From CAVVDT01 sp963747005 (GTDB lineage Bacteria > Pseudomonadota > Alphaproteobacteria > Rhizobiales > Aestuariivirgaceae): a DNA stretch of 64,000 bases. Location: the NCBI GenBank assembly GCA_963747005.1, contig CAVVDT010000011.1:152544-216543 (forward strand). The letters run 5' to 3'. Below, one piece after another: positions 53,315 to 62,092 of this stretch (within the stretch, counting starts at the first letter, position 1; every line of letters begins with the position of its first letter). Below the pieces are notes generated by a model. That model made no database searches, was not told the origin of the DNA, and worked only from the letters and a program-made list of their open reading frames with translations. The position numbers and the translations under genes were made by a program.

Positions 53315-54827
53315 ATGCTATGAGTGCGGATATCGTCGAGATTGGCGGATGTCCGACCTCACGCAAAGGAATCCACCATGTCATCGACGACAATTGACCA
53401 TGAGAACGACATCACCATCGCGATCGAACTCAGCCGATCAACGTGGCTGGTCGCCGCTCACCTTCCGGGAGTGGAAAGGCCACTGTTTCACAAGATCGAG
53501 GCCGGCGACACGGCCGCTCTCTTGTCACATCTTTCGGCATTGCGTCGCCGTGTCTTTGCCCGTTCGGCTGCTACGCCCGCACTTTCCTGCTGTTTTGAGG
53601 CTGGGCGTGACGGCTTCTGGTTGCACCGGTTTCTCACCGCTCATGAGATCGCCAATTATGTGCTCGAGCCAACCAGCATCCTCGTCAATAGACGAGCCCG
53701 CCGCGCCAAAACCGATCGGCTCGATGCGGAAGGTATGCTGCGTGTGCTTGCGGCCTACCTCCAAGGGGATCGTAAGGTCTGCAGCATGGTGCGCGTGCCG
53801 ACGCCGGATGAGGAGGACGCCAAACGCATCCACCGCGAGCGTGAGCACCTGGTGCAGGAGAAGTTGCGTATCGAGAACCGCATTCAAGCCCTCCTGTTCA
53901 CGCAGGGCATACAGGATAGACCCTCTCTTCGCTCATGGGAGCGTGACCTCGCGGCTGTCCGGACCGGCGATGGCCGGAAGTTGCCGCGTCATCTTCGGGC
54001 TGAACTGGGCCGACTGCGCCGACGGCTCGTCATGGCCTTGCAGTTGATCCGGGAAGTCGAGGCCGAGCGCGACGAGGCAGCCAATGCCCTCCCAAGGGAC
54101 AAGACCTGTCGCAAGATTGAGGCCCTGTGCAATATTCGGGGTATCGGCGCCAATTTCGCTGCTGTGCTCACGCGGGAAGTCTTCTATCGATCGTTCGATA
54201 ACCGCCGGCAACTCGCCAGCTATGTCGGCATAACCCCGATGCCTTACCAGAGTGGCGGCATGGACCGGGATCGACGGATCAGCCGGGCTGGCAATCCCCG
54301 AGCAAGAACCACGATGATCCAGCTTGCCTGGCTTTGGCTTCGCTACCAGCCTGGCAGCGATCTGGCCAAGTGGTTTCGTGATCGCGTCGGCATCCTGACG
54401 GGACGTGCGCGGCGGATCGCCATCGTGGCAATGGCGCGGAAATTACTGATCGCACTCTGGCGCTATGCCGAAGATGGGGTGATGCCCGCAGGCGTCGAAA
54501 TCCGCGCCGGGGTCGCCGTGCCGACATAGACAACAAGGATCTGCCGCCGATCACGTTCTGATCGGTTGCGATACGGGGAGTGCGACCGTCTTCGTCTTTG
54601 GCAGCGTCATCATGGCCGCCGCGTTTCAGGTGGGTCGCATCTCGCCGGGGCTACGCCTCGTGCAAGAGGCATTCTGGTGCGTGCCATTACTGTGGCACGA
54701 CCGTATGTAAGGTGACGCGGCTGTCGCTGCGAGACACAAACGCCCCGGACCCTAACCTTGCTGCAGCAGGATCATCCTTTCCCGGAGAAGCCCATGCATT
54801 AATCGTGTTGACAGCAACTCATGTAAG
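53315..54827 (+). mobile_element. IS110-family element inside the IS630 relic
   Basis: About 1513 bp inserted between CCAG (53311-53314) and GACGAAGC (54828), exactly within the IS630 sequence reading I-W-F-Q / D-E-A-R. No target duplication and no clear inverted ends, as in the IS110 subgroup proper. About 290 bp of non-coding DNA follows the transposase gene inside the element. Confidence 0.8.
53378..54529 (+). CDS. IS110-family transposase
   Basis: A 383-aa protein from ATG 53378 with AAAGGA upstream. DEDD domain: IAIELSRSTWLVAA (Glu in place of the more usual Asp in the first motif), SCCFEAGRDGFWLHRF, KTDRLDAEGMLRVL. C-terminal domain: NIRGIGANFAAVLTREVFYR, YVGITPMPYQSGGMDRDRRI. Frame intact. 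A third, clearly different IS110 lineage in this island. Confidence 0.9.
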   Translation: MSSTTIDHENDITIAIELSRSTWLVAAHLPGVERPLFHKIEAGDTAALLSHLSALRRRVFARSAATPALSCCFEAGRDGFWLHRFLTAHEIANYVLEPTSILVNRRARRAKTDRLDAEGMLRVLAAYLQGDRKVCSMVRVPTPDEEDAKRIHREREHLVQEKLRIENRIQALLFTQGIQDRPSLRSWERDLAAVRTGDGRKLPRHLRAELGRLRRRLVMALQLIREVEAERDEAANALPRDKTCRKIEALCNIRGIGANFAAVLTREVFYRSFDNRRQLASYVGITPMPYQSGGMDRDRRISRAGNPRARTTMIQLAWLWLRYQPGSDLAKWFRDRVGILTGRARRIAIVAMARKLLIALWRYAEDGVMPAGVEIRAGVAVPT

Positions 54828-55366
54828 GACGAAGCCCGCATCGGTCAGAAGAACAAGATCACCCGTCGTTGGGCGAGGCGAGGGACAAGGCCACGAGCCC
54901 CGCATGACCAGCGCACCAGGTGGGCCTACATATTCAGTGCGATCTGCCCGGCCAAGGGCAAGGGCGCGGGCCTCATCATGCCATGGTGCGACACCGAGGC
55001 CATGCAGGCGCACTTGGTTGAGATCAGCATTACGGTCGATCCCGGTGCCCACGCGGTGCTGATGGTTGACCAGGCCGGCTGGCACCTGTCGCCGAAACTG
55101 GACATCCCGGACAACATCACCCTGCTGCCGCTGCCGCCGCGTTCGCCGGAACTGAACCCGTCGAGAACATCTGGCAGTACCTGCGCGACAATTGGTTGTC
55201 GAACAGGATCTTCAAATCCTACGACGACATCGTCGCCCTGTGCTGTGACGCCTGGAACAAACTCATCGACCGGCCGTGGAAGATCGTCTCCATCGGCATG
55301 CGCGACTGGGCACATCAGTGCCGATCACCGCAAGCTGGTATGACGATCACCGCCCAACCCGCTTGA

Positions 55367-55883
55367 CCCCTCGCTGGCACGCTGCTGCGCAGGTCAAAAC
55401 GACCATCGGCCAACGCGCCCATGGAAACCTCAGCCCCCTCCTGCAGCACGCAAAAATGTCACCCGCGCATAGGTCTCATAAATTGTTCACATCCCGTCGT
55501 TCATGTCCGAAAGTGCCGTCAGATGCTGCTGACCGATGTCACCGTCAGGAATGCCCGGCCGCGCGAACGGGCTTGCAAACTGGCCGACGTAGGGGGGCCC
55601 TTCTTCAGCCGGCTGATCCGCGCCTTGCGGCAGATCTCCGCCGCCGCCATGCCCGCAGCACCCTGCTTCAGAATGAACGCCTTCTGCGCATCCGAAAACT
55701 TCGATGCCTTCATCGCTTCTGCTCCTTTCCCCAGCCAGGAAAACACCACGGAAAACTCTAGCCAAAAACGATCCAGCTTTCAGGGGTCAGAGCAGGCGTG
55801 CCCGAACGTTCATCGCACGAGACGCACTTGGATTGCCGGCAGCATGCGACTATTGTCCGCCTGAAGATCGTCCCTTACTTGTC
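55367..55883. other. Boundary of IS island and sulfotransferase gene
   Basis: This 517-bp stretch contains the IS3-family orfA scrap (55519-55713, listed separately) and otherwise no supportable gene. The run ending GGGGTCAGAGCAGGCG near 55795 is probably the last IS-derived base set before native sequence resumes. Confidence 0.5.
55519..55713 (-). pseudogene. IS3-family orfA scrap
   Basis: From ATG 55713 the minus strand reads MKASKFSDAQKAFILKQGAA then GMAAAEICRKARIS, the standard N-terminus of IS3 (IS407-like) OrfA helix-turn-helix proteins. After RIS the family sequence stops and is replaced by unrelated sequence, so most of orfA and all of orfB are deleted here. Confidence 0.75.
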
Positions 55884-56645
55884 ATGACACCGTCGATGCC
55901 GACATTGTATCCCGACCGATACTTTTTTCTCCACGTCATGAAGACTGGAGGATCCACGTTCCGCCAGCACATCATGGCGAACTTTGCCCGTGACGAAGTG
56001 TATCCGCAGAGGGGCAGGCACGGGAACATGATCCAGGCCAATCTTGACGCCGACCATGTGTTATCGCTGCCCGCCGACGAACTCGACCGGATAAGGGTTT
56101 TCACCGGCCATCTTCCCTACGCCCTGCGCGACATGCTGGGCTTCGAGACCACCGCGCTGACAATCCTTCGCGACCCGGTCGCGCGAACCATCTCATATCT
56201 CAAGCATTGCAAGCGTTATCATCCCCAGCACCGCGACCTCAGCCTCGACCAGATCTATGACGATGACTTCTACTTCACCAACTTCATCAAGAATTTTCAA
56301 AGCAAGATGTTCTGCATCGCCAGCAGCGACCCAAAAGTCTCCGGCATGATCGCGTTGGAGGTCGATCAATCCAGACTGGCTATCGCAAAAAAGAACCTCG
56401 CCAAGATTCATATCATCGGCCTGACCGAGGACTTTTCGGCTTTTCTGGACGACGTGGAAACCCGGCTTGGCTGGAAGCGCGGCGAGGGGTGCGAGCGGCG
56501 TGTCAGCTCTGAGGCCTGGAGTGTCTCCGACAGCATCCGCGAACGCATCGTCGCGGACAATGCCGCCGACATGGAATTCTACCGCTACGCCAAGGAACTG
56601 CAAAAGAAGCGAGCGCGAAACGACGAGGCCGTCGCCAACTCCTGA
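55884..56645 (+). CDS. Sulfotransferase family protein
   Basis: 253 aa from ATG 55884 (ATG 55896 is an alternative); the open frame further upstream is IS debris. The PAPS 5'-phosphosulfate loop is FFLHVMKTGGSTFRQHI near residues 13-30 and the 3'-phosphate motif is LTILRDPVARTISYLKH near residue 96. That pair is diagnostic of Sulfotransfer_2-type enzymes, which sulfate carbohydrates. No signal peptide. First gene of the second glycan block and co-directional with the following GT2-like genes. Confidence 0.85.
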   Translation: MTPSMPTLYPDRYFFLHVMKTGGSTFRQHIMANFARDEVYPQRGRHGNMIQANLDADHVLSLPADELDRIRVFTGHLPYALRDMLGFETTALTILRDPVARTISYLKHCKRYHPQHRDLSLDQIYDDDFYFTNFIKNFQSKMFCIASSDPKVSGMIALEVDQSRLAIAKKNLAKIHIIGLTEDFSAFLDDVETRLGWKRGEGCERRVSSEAWSVSDSIRERIVADNAADMEFYRYAKELQKKRARNDEAVANS

Positions 56646-56794
56646 ATTGCCAGGCATACCGACTCCGTGGAAGTGGATGATCTTCGGCTCCTGTCGCTGT
56701 CGCCCACGATAGCATGCGGCCAGCAAATCCCTTGCGATATTCGGCAATTGGTGGTTTCTATTGGCGGCAATTGTCAGTGGTCGGTAAATGTTCC

Positions 56795-57799
56795 ATGAGT
56801 TCCGCGTCGCTCCATCTCCGCCTCAGGCAACAATGGCCGAACGGCCCGTTGTTGTCGATCGTGCTGGTCTCCTATGACATGCATCGCGAGCTTCCGCGCA
56901 CGCTGCTCTCCCTGTCGGCTGGATATCAAAAGGACGTTGCCAGCACCGACTATGAAGTTGTCGTCGTCGACAACGGCTCAGCCCGGGCGCCGAGCGAAGC
57001 CGAGGTCAGGTCGCATGGCGACAATTTCAGGCTGATCCATTGCAGCCAACCCATTCCTTCGCCTTGCCGGGCCATGAACGAAGGGGTGAGCGCGGCGTCA
57101 TCGCCACTCCTGGCCATCATGCTCGACGGCGCCTACATTCTGTCGCCGCGCGTCATCGCCACCAGCCTTGAGGCCTACGCTGCCTATACCGACGCCATCA
57201 TCAACGTGCCACGTTTTTATCTCGGTCCCGGCCAGCAGGGTTCCACCATCGCGCTCGGCTACAATCAGGATGTGGAAGACCAGATGCTGGAGCGGGTGGG
57301 TTGGCCACGCAACGGCTATGGCCTTTTCGAACTCGGTTCCTTGATCGGCCACAATCGGGCCACCACAGTACTGGCGCCGCCTTTCGAATCGAGTTTCCTG
57401 GTACTGCCGACCGAACTCTACAAGGCGCTTGGCGGCTATGACGAGCAATTCGACGAACCGGGCGGCGGATTCGGCAATATGGACTTTTTTGCGCGGGCGA
57501 CAGCCAAGTGCCAGACGTGCGTCAACCTGCTCGGCGAAGGTATTTTTCATCAGGTGCACGGCGGAACGACGACAAACGTCGGCAGGTCAGTTCAGCTGCA
57601 GAAGATAGAGCGCTATTCCAGGAAATATAAGGAAATCCGTCAGCAGTTCTGGAAGATGCCGCATATAGGGCGCTCGTTTTACGGGACGGTGAGAATTCGC
57701 GCATCACTGGCGGAAAATCGCACCGGCATCAATGATGAGACGATGCAGCGCATAGAGAAGTTTCTGAAGGATCAGGAGCAGGCTATTGGCCGCGACTAG
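56795..57799 (+). CDS. GT2-like glycosyltransferase lacking a clear DxD
   Basis: 334 aa from ATG 56795. GT-A-type start LLSIVLVSYDMHRELPRTLLSL, then YEVVVVDNGS. Where GT2 enzymes carry DxD this one has LAIMLDGAYILSP. The acceptor-side block is LGGYDEQFDEPGGGFGNMDFF followed by EGIFHQVHGGTTTN. It shares WPRNGYGLFELGSL with the next gene (WPRNGYAVFGNSVF), so they are paralogues. Loss of DxD may mean metal-independent or altered chemistry. It overlaps the next gene by 14 bp. Confidence 0.8.
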   Translation: MSSASLHLRLRQQWPNGPLLSIVLVSYDMHRELPRTLLSLSAGYQKDVASTDYEVVVVDNGSARAPSEAEVRSHGDNFRLIHCSQPIPSPCRAMNEGVSAASSPLLAIMLDGAYILSPRVIATSLEAYAAYTDAIINVPRFYLGPGQQGSTIALGYNQDVEDQMLERVGWPRNGYGLFELGSLIGHNRATTVLAPPFESSFLVLPTELYKALGGYDEQFDEPGGGFGNMDFFARATAKCQTCVNLLGEGIFHQVHGGTTTNVGRSVQLQKIERYSRKYKEIRQQFWKMPHIGRSFYGTVRIRASLAENRTGINDETMQRIEKFLKDQEQAIGRD

Positions 57800-59624
57800 G
57801 CTTTCCATCCTGATGGCGGTCTACGACATGACCCGCGAAGCCAGGCGAACGCTCACCAGCCTCACCCCGGCATACCAGGAAGGCGTCAGCGAAGGCGATT
57901 ACGAGGTACTGGTGGTGGAGAACCCCTCACCGTCGTGCCTGAGCCAGGAAGAAGTGGAGAGCTTCGGCGGCAATTTTCGCTATAGCCGGGCCAGTGAGCC
58001 GAGCCTTTCGCCAGCCAGAATACTCAACGAAGCCGCCAAGCGCGCCAAGGGAAGTTACCTTCTCCTGCTGATCGACGGCGCAAGGCTGCTTTCCCCTGGC
58101 GTGCTGCGTAACGTGTTCGACGCCATCCGCCTGCATCCACGCCCGCTGGTCGCATTCCACGGCTTCCATCTTGGCACGGAGGTACAGAACAAGGCCGTAG
58201 CCAATGGCTACGACAAGGCAACCGAAGACCGGCTCTTGACGAGTATTGGCTGGCCGCGCAATGGCTATGCGGTATTCGGCAATTCGGTGTTCGCGATGTC
58301 CTCCGCCGCGGGCTGGTTCTGCCCGATGGCCGAGAGCAATTGTGTGGCTTTGCCGAAAACGTCATTCATGGCGCTGGGCGGCTTCGATGAGCGCTTCGCG
58401 ACGCCTGGCGGGGGTCTGGTCAATCTGGAGTTCCACGAGCGGGTGCTGGCGCTGCCCGACCATCGGCTCTTCCATGTGCTTGGCGAGGGCACATTCCATC
58501 AGGTGCATGGTGGTGCTTCGACCAACGCGAAGATATCAATCGGACAGCAGTTTCAGGACGAATACGCCCGGCTGAAGGGACGACGCTGGAGAATGCCGCA
58601 CTCCCCCGACCCGCACTATCTCGGGTCCATCAAGATGCCAGCTGTCAAGAAGCTCGACCAGTCGGCACGGCATCGACACCGGCAAAAGCAGATCCGCGAG
58701 CCACAGTTCATCGGCCGGCGGCTCGACGAACTTCTTGACGATTCATGCCCGTCGATCAATGAAGGTGCGTTCGGGCGGCCGATCATCTTCATCCATGGCA
58801 TGCACAGGTCCGGCACTTCGGCGTTAGCAAAGGGCTTTGTGCAACTCGGTGGCGAGGTTCCGCCGCCGATGATCGGCAAATCGACCTCCAATCCCGACGG
58901 TCACTTCGAATCACATCCCGTCGTGATGCTCAATGAACGCATCCTGCGGACGCTTGGCTGTTCTTGGCATCACCTCTCCGCATTGCCGCAAGGCTGGCCC
59001 GCCCGCCCGGCGATGGCGCCATTCGTGAAGGCGGCGCGATGTTTGCTCGCCGACGCCGGCGTGTTGCAGACAAACGGTGCCTCGGATACGCCGATCAGCC
59101 CCATCGTGCTCAAGGATCCCCGGTTCGCGCGTGTATGGCCGGTGTGGGCCGAGGCCCTGAAACCCATGTCGGGTCCGGTCCACCACATGGTGATCATCCG
59201 GTCTCCGGCCGCCGTTGCGCAGTCGCTTCAGCGCCGGGATGCAATGACCACGCAACACGGTTTGTTATTGTGGGCGAGATATACCCGTGAGTTGTTCGAT
59301 CACCTGGAGGGCGTGCCGTTTGGCCTGGTGCGATACGAGGCTATGGCGAGCGCCGATGGCAGGCGGGAGATGGCGCAGGCTCTGTCGGCATCGGCACTGG
59401 ATTCCTTTGCTGGCGATCAGGTGGCCCGGCTGCATTCGGCTTTTCGCCAGGGGTCGACGAGCGAGCCTGCAACGCCTGCGCCATTCTTCCAGAAGATTTA
59501 TGAGGGCCTGATGCGTGATAATGCGCTCGCCGAGATCATGGCTCAGATCGACAAGAGGCTGGAAGTGAGCCCGCATTTCTGGGGACAATACATCCGGCGC
59601 CTGGAACAGAACGATGTCATCTGA
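57786..59624 (+). CDS. GT2-like glycosyltransferase fused to a sulfotransferase
   Basis: 612 aa from TTG 57786, inside the end of the previous gene. Residues 1 to about 290 are a GT2-like domain paralogous to the preceding protein (LSILMAVYDMTREARRTLTS, DGARLLSPG in place of DxD, LGGFDERFATPGGGLVNLEF, EGTFHQVHGGASTN). Residues about 330-600 are a sulfotransferase: P-loop FIHGMHRSGTSALAKGF from about residue 335, then VVIIRSPAAVAQSLQRRD-like 3'-phosphate motif and LVRYEAM. Fusion of sugar transfer with sulfation points to successive modification of one glycan. Confidence 0.87.
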   Translation: MAATRLSILMAVYDMTREARRTLTSLTPAYQEGVSEGDYEVLVVENPSPSCLSQEEVESFGGNFRYSRASEPSLSPARILNEAAKRAKGSYLLLLIDGARLLSPGVLRNVFDAIRLHPRPLVAFHGFHLGTEVQNKAVANGYDKATEDRLLTSIGWPRNGYAVFGNSVFAMSSAAGWFCPMAESNCVALPKTSFMALGGFDERFATPGGGLVNLEFHERVLALPDHRLFHVLGEGTFHQVHGGASTNAKISIGQQFQDEYARLKGRRWRMPHSPDPHYLGSIKMPAVKKLDQSARHRHRQKQIREPQFIGRRLDELLDDSCPSINEGAFGRPIIFIHGMHRSGTSALAKGFVQLGGEVPPPMIGKSTSNPDGHFESHPVVMLNERILRTLGCSWHHLSALPQGWPARPAMAPFVKAARCLLADAGVLQTNGASDTPISPIVLKDPRFARVWPVWAEALKPMSGPVHHMVIIRSPAAVAQSLQRRDAMTTQHGLLLWARYTRELFDHLEGVPFGLVRYEAMASADGRREMAQALSASALDSFAGDQVARLHSAFRQGSTSEPATPAPFFQKIYEGLMRDNALAEIMAQIDKRLEVSPHFWGQYIRRLEQNDVI

Positions 59625-60732
59625 GTATGGCAACGACCGGGCCCTGGCCGGCGACGCCAGTGGCGGCGCCGACCCGGACCACTGGCACGACTACGAGATC
59701 CAGCAACGCGTGCGGTCCGCCCGCCATCTGCATCTCGTCGGCCAGGCGAAGAGGGCAATGATGGCCTACGGGATGGTGCTCCAGGGCTGCCCGCAGGACT
59801 GCGCGGCACGTGTCGGGCTTGCGCAACTGCACATGTCGCAACAGCAACTGCCGAACGCGTTGAAGGTGCTCCTGGCCGCACCGGACGGCACTGAACTAAG
59901 TGCCGAATACCACTATCTGATCGGCTGCATCTATCAGCAACAAGGCAAGCTGGACCTGACACGCAAGCATTTTGCCGCGGCGCTCGAACTCACCGCCGAT
60001 TTCCCGGAGATCCACAATTTCATGGCTCGCGACCAGTTGTCAGCGCCCATGTACAGGGATTTCCTTGCGAAGCTTCATGAGTGCCTCAAGCCTGGCGTCT
60101 ACCTTGAGATCGGTATCAACTGGGGCGATTCGTTCGTCTTGTCCGGCGACTGCAGGCTCAGCATCGGTATCGATCCGGCGCCGGACCTGCGCCACGCGCT
60201 GCTTGCAAACATGCGCCTGTTCAAGATGCCCAGCGACAGCTTTTTTGCGCTACCGCAGAACCGGCAATTACTCGAGGAAAACCCGCTCGACATGTGCTTC
60301 GTGGATGGCCTGCACCAGTTCGGCCAGGCGCTGCGCGATATTTTCAACGCCGAGGCTTATTCAAGACCCGGCTCGGTCATCCTTGTCCACGATGCCATTC
60401 CCTTCAACGAGGTGACGGCGACGCCTGAGCGGCGCACCATGTTCTGGAGTGGAGACGTCTGGAAGGCAATCGTTGCCCTGAAGGAAAGCTGCCCCGACTT
60501 GCGCATCGAGACATTGCCGTGCCCCCCGACGGGCCTGTGCGTGATCACTGATCTGAAGCCGGATCGCCAACTCGGTCCAGAGCGGATCGAGGCCGTCGTG
60601 CGGCGCTTTGTGCCGCTCGCTTACGACCACATCGCACAATCCAAAGACGCGTGCCTGAATGTCGTGTCCGACTGGGAGGCGGTGCTTGACCGGCTGGCGC
60701 CTGCAGCGTCCGCAACCGGTTCGAGGACCTAG
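59614..60732 (+). CDS. TPR plus methyltransferase-like protein
   Basis: 372 aa, overlapping the previous gene by 11 bp. Residues about 35-130 are TPR-like (EYHYLIGCIYQQQGKLDLTR). Residues about 148-340 are a Methyltransferase_24/cephalosporin-hydroxylase-like Rossmann domain: VYLEIGINWGDSFVLSGDC, IGIDPAPDLRHALL, DMCFVDGLHQFGQALRD, SVILVHDAIPFNE. This C-terminal domain is paralogous to the N-terminal domain of the convergent protein at 62.1-63.7 kb. Whether it binds SAM is unclear, as the motif I glycines are reduced. Confidence 0.7.
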   Translation: MSSEYGNDRALAGDASGGADPDHWHDYEIQQRVRSARHLHLVGQAKRAMMAYGMVLQGCPQDCAARVGLAQLHMSQQQLPNALKVLLAAPDGTELSAEYHYLIGCIYQQQGKLDLTRKHFAAALELTADFPEIHNFMARDQLSAPMYRDFLAKLHECLKPGVYLEIGINWGDSFVLSGDCRLSIGIDPAPDLRHALLANMRLFKMPSDSFFALPQNRQLLEENPLDMCFVDGLHQFGQALRDIFNAEAYSRPGSVILVHDAIPFNEVTATPERRTMFWSGDVWKAIVALKESCPDLRIETLPCPPTGLCVITDLKPDRQLGPERIEAVVRRFVPLAYDHIAQSKDACLNVVSDWEAVLDRLAPAASATGSRT

Positions 60733-60741
60733 GGTCGGTCA

Positions 60742-62092
60742 ATGAGCATATTCCTGGCCGGGCTACGGGAGGACCACGTGGTGGCGGTTGCCACGTGCCT
60801 GAGAAAGGCCCTGCCGGTCCCGTTGATCAGGGAGGCCGAGCGCGGACCGGACCGGTTGCACGGGCACCCACGGGTCCTGGCGACTGGAACGAGAACTCCC
60901 GCTGATCGCGCGCAACCTGGGCCGCGTCATGGCGCTGAGCAAGCGGACGGTCGTGGTAGCCAGCCATCCCGGCGAATTGTTCATCGATGCCTTCCTGCAG
61001 TCTATCGAGCATTCCAGCTTTCCCGGCAACGACGACTGCGCCAATGAACTGGTTGAGGCGATCCGCGATTCCAGCAAGTCGTTTGGCGAATTGCCTGCAT
61101 TGTGGCCAAGCCATGAGGCAAGCCGAAGTGAGCGCGAGGCCACTCGCCAGATTGTTGCGCTGCGGCGGTTCGTTGCCGCCCTGACGGACCTGCGCTTCGA
61201 TACGCTGCGCTATGAAGACTTTCGGCAGGATTGGCTGCAGGCAACGAGGGCAGCTTTTCATGCCCCCCAGATGAAGCTCGACGGCCTGACTGTCCTGGAC
61301 GGACCCGATATTCGCCGTCCGGACTGCATGGCGTGGCCCCTGTGGGCGAATTGCTGGCGCGATGTTGCCGGGTCTTTCGAGGTGCGGCGCTATTGCGAAC
61401 TGTTCGGATACCCACCGCTTGGCCGGCCCTCAGCCCACCCCGATGGGCTCCTGCGCGAGGGGCTGGTGCGGTACGTCGTGGGCGCAATCAATGCGACCAG
61501 AGCGCGACTTTGCCTGCCCGCCTTCACACCCGGTGCGAGCTCTCTTTCGCCAGCCGACAAGCTCATCGCCGCTAGCGACCTGGAACTATGGACCGGCCAC
61601 AGGAACCGGGCACTCGAGCTGGCCGTTGCGGCCCGCCAGCAGGATACCGGTTCCACCGCAGCGCGCCTTTGCCAGGCCCAACTCCTGCTCGGAGATGACC
61701 CCGTCAAGGCCGCCTTGCTGCTCAGCGAGGCCAGGCCGGAGAGCGCGGTGGCGCAGCGCGAGATCGACCTTGCGCTGATCGCTGTCCATTGCGGTCAGGA
61801 GCGGTTCGACCTTGCCCTGACCAATGCTCGCGACCTTGCCGGGCGAAATCAGGCCGGCGGGGCGGACAGCGTGCTGGCGGACGTCGCCTTCAGGGCCGGC
61901 GACAGGGAATTCGCCATAACCCATGCGGAACGCGCCTTGCATGATGATGGCATTCCAGCATCGCAGGTCGATGCCTGCATCAACATCATGGTCGAACTGG
62001 GCGCCGAGAAGACTGCGGCAGGTCTGCTGCGCGACAGGATCGAGCGCATTGGCGGAACCGAATTGCAGTGGCGGTTCGTTCTCAAGCCGTGA
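60742..62092 (+). pseudogene. Sulfotransferase-like protein with helical C-terminus, apparent frameshift
   Basis: Two frames look like one gene. The first, from ATG 60742, reads MSIFLAGLREDHVVAVATCL; near 60860 coding character moves to the +1 frame, where G-T-H-G-S-W-R-L-E-R-E-L-P-L-I-A-R continues into the long 60929-62092 frame (ALSKRTVVVASHPGELFIDA). DTLRYEDFRQDW is a sulfotransferase-type motif. From about residue 200 the sequence becomes TPR-like (LELAVAARQQDTGSTAARLC). The single-base shift may be a mutation or a sequencing error. If translation starts at ATG 60929 a 387-aa protein lacking the N-terminus is still possible. Confidence 0.55.

Larger units (their letters stand above)
52752..55366 (+). 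pseudogene. IS630-family transposase split by an IS110-family element
   Basis: N-terminal half 52752 to 53314: helix-turn-helix region (RDASQARRLLALAEIYDGG) and the start of the DDE domain; a missing base near 53242 (TTCCGGCC) shifts the frame. C-terminal half 54828-55366 continues exactly (EARIGQKNKITRRW, VLMVDQAGWHLSPK, LLPLPPRSPELNP, then after a second one-base loss near 55158, NIWQYLRDNWLSNRIFKSYD). Two frameshifts plus the insertion make it a relic. Confidence 0.87.

Noticed and set aside
55704..55883. N-terminal extension of the sulfotransferase
   Set aside because: Derives from IS3 debris and lacks family resemblance; ATG 55884 gives the normal domain start.
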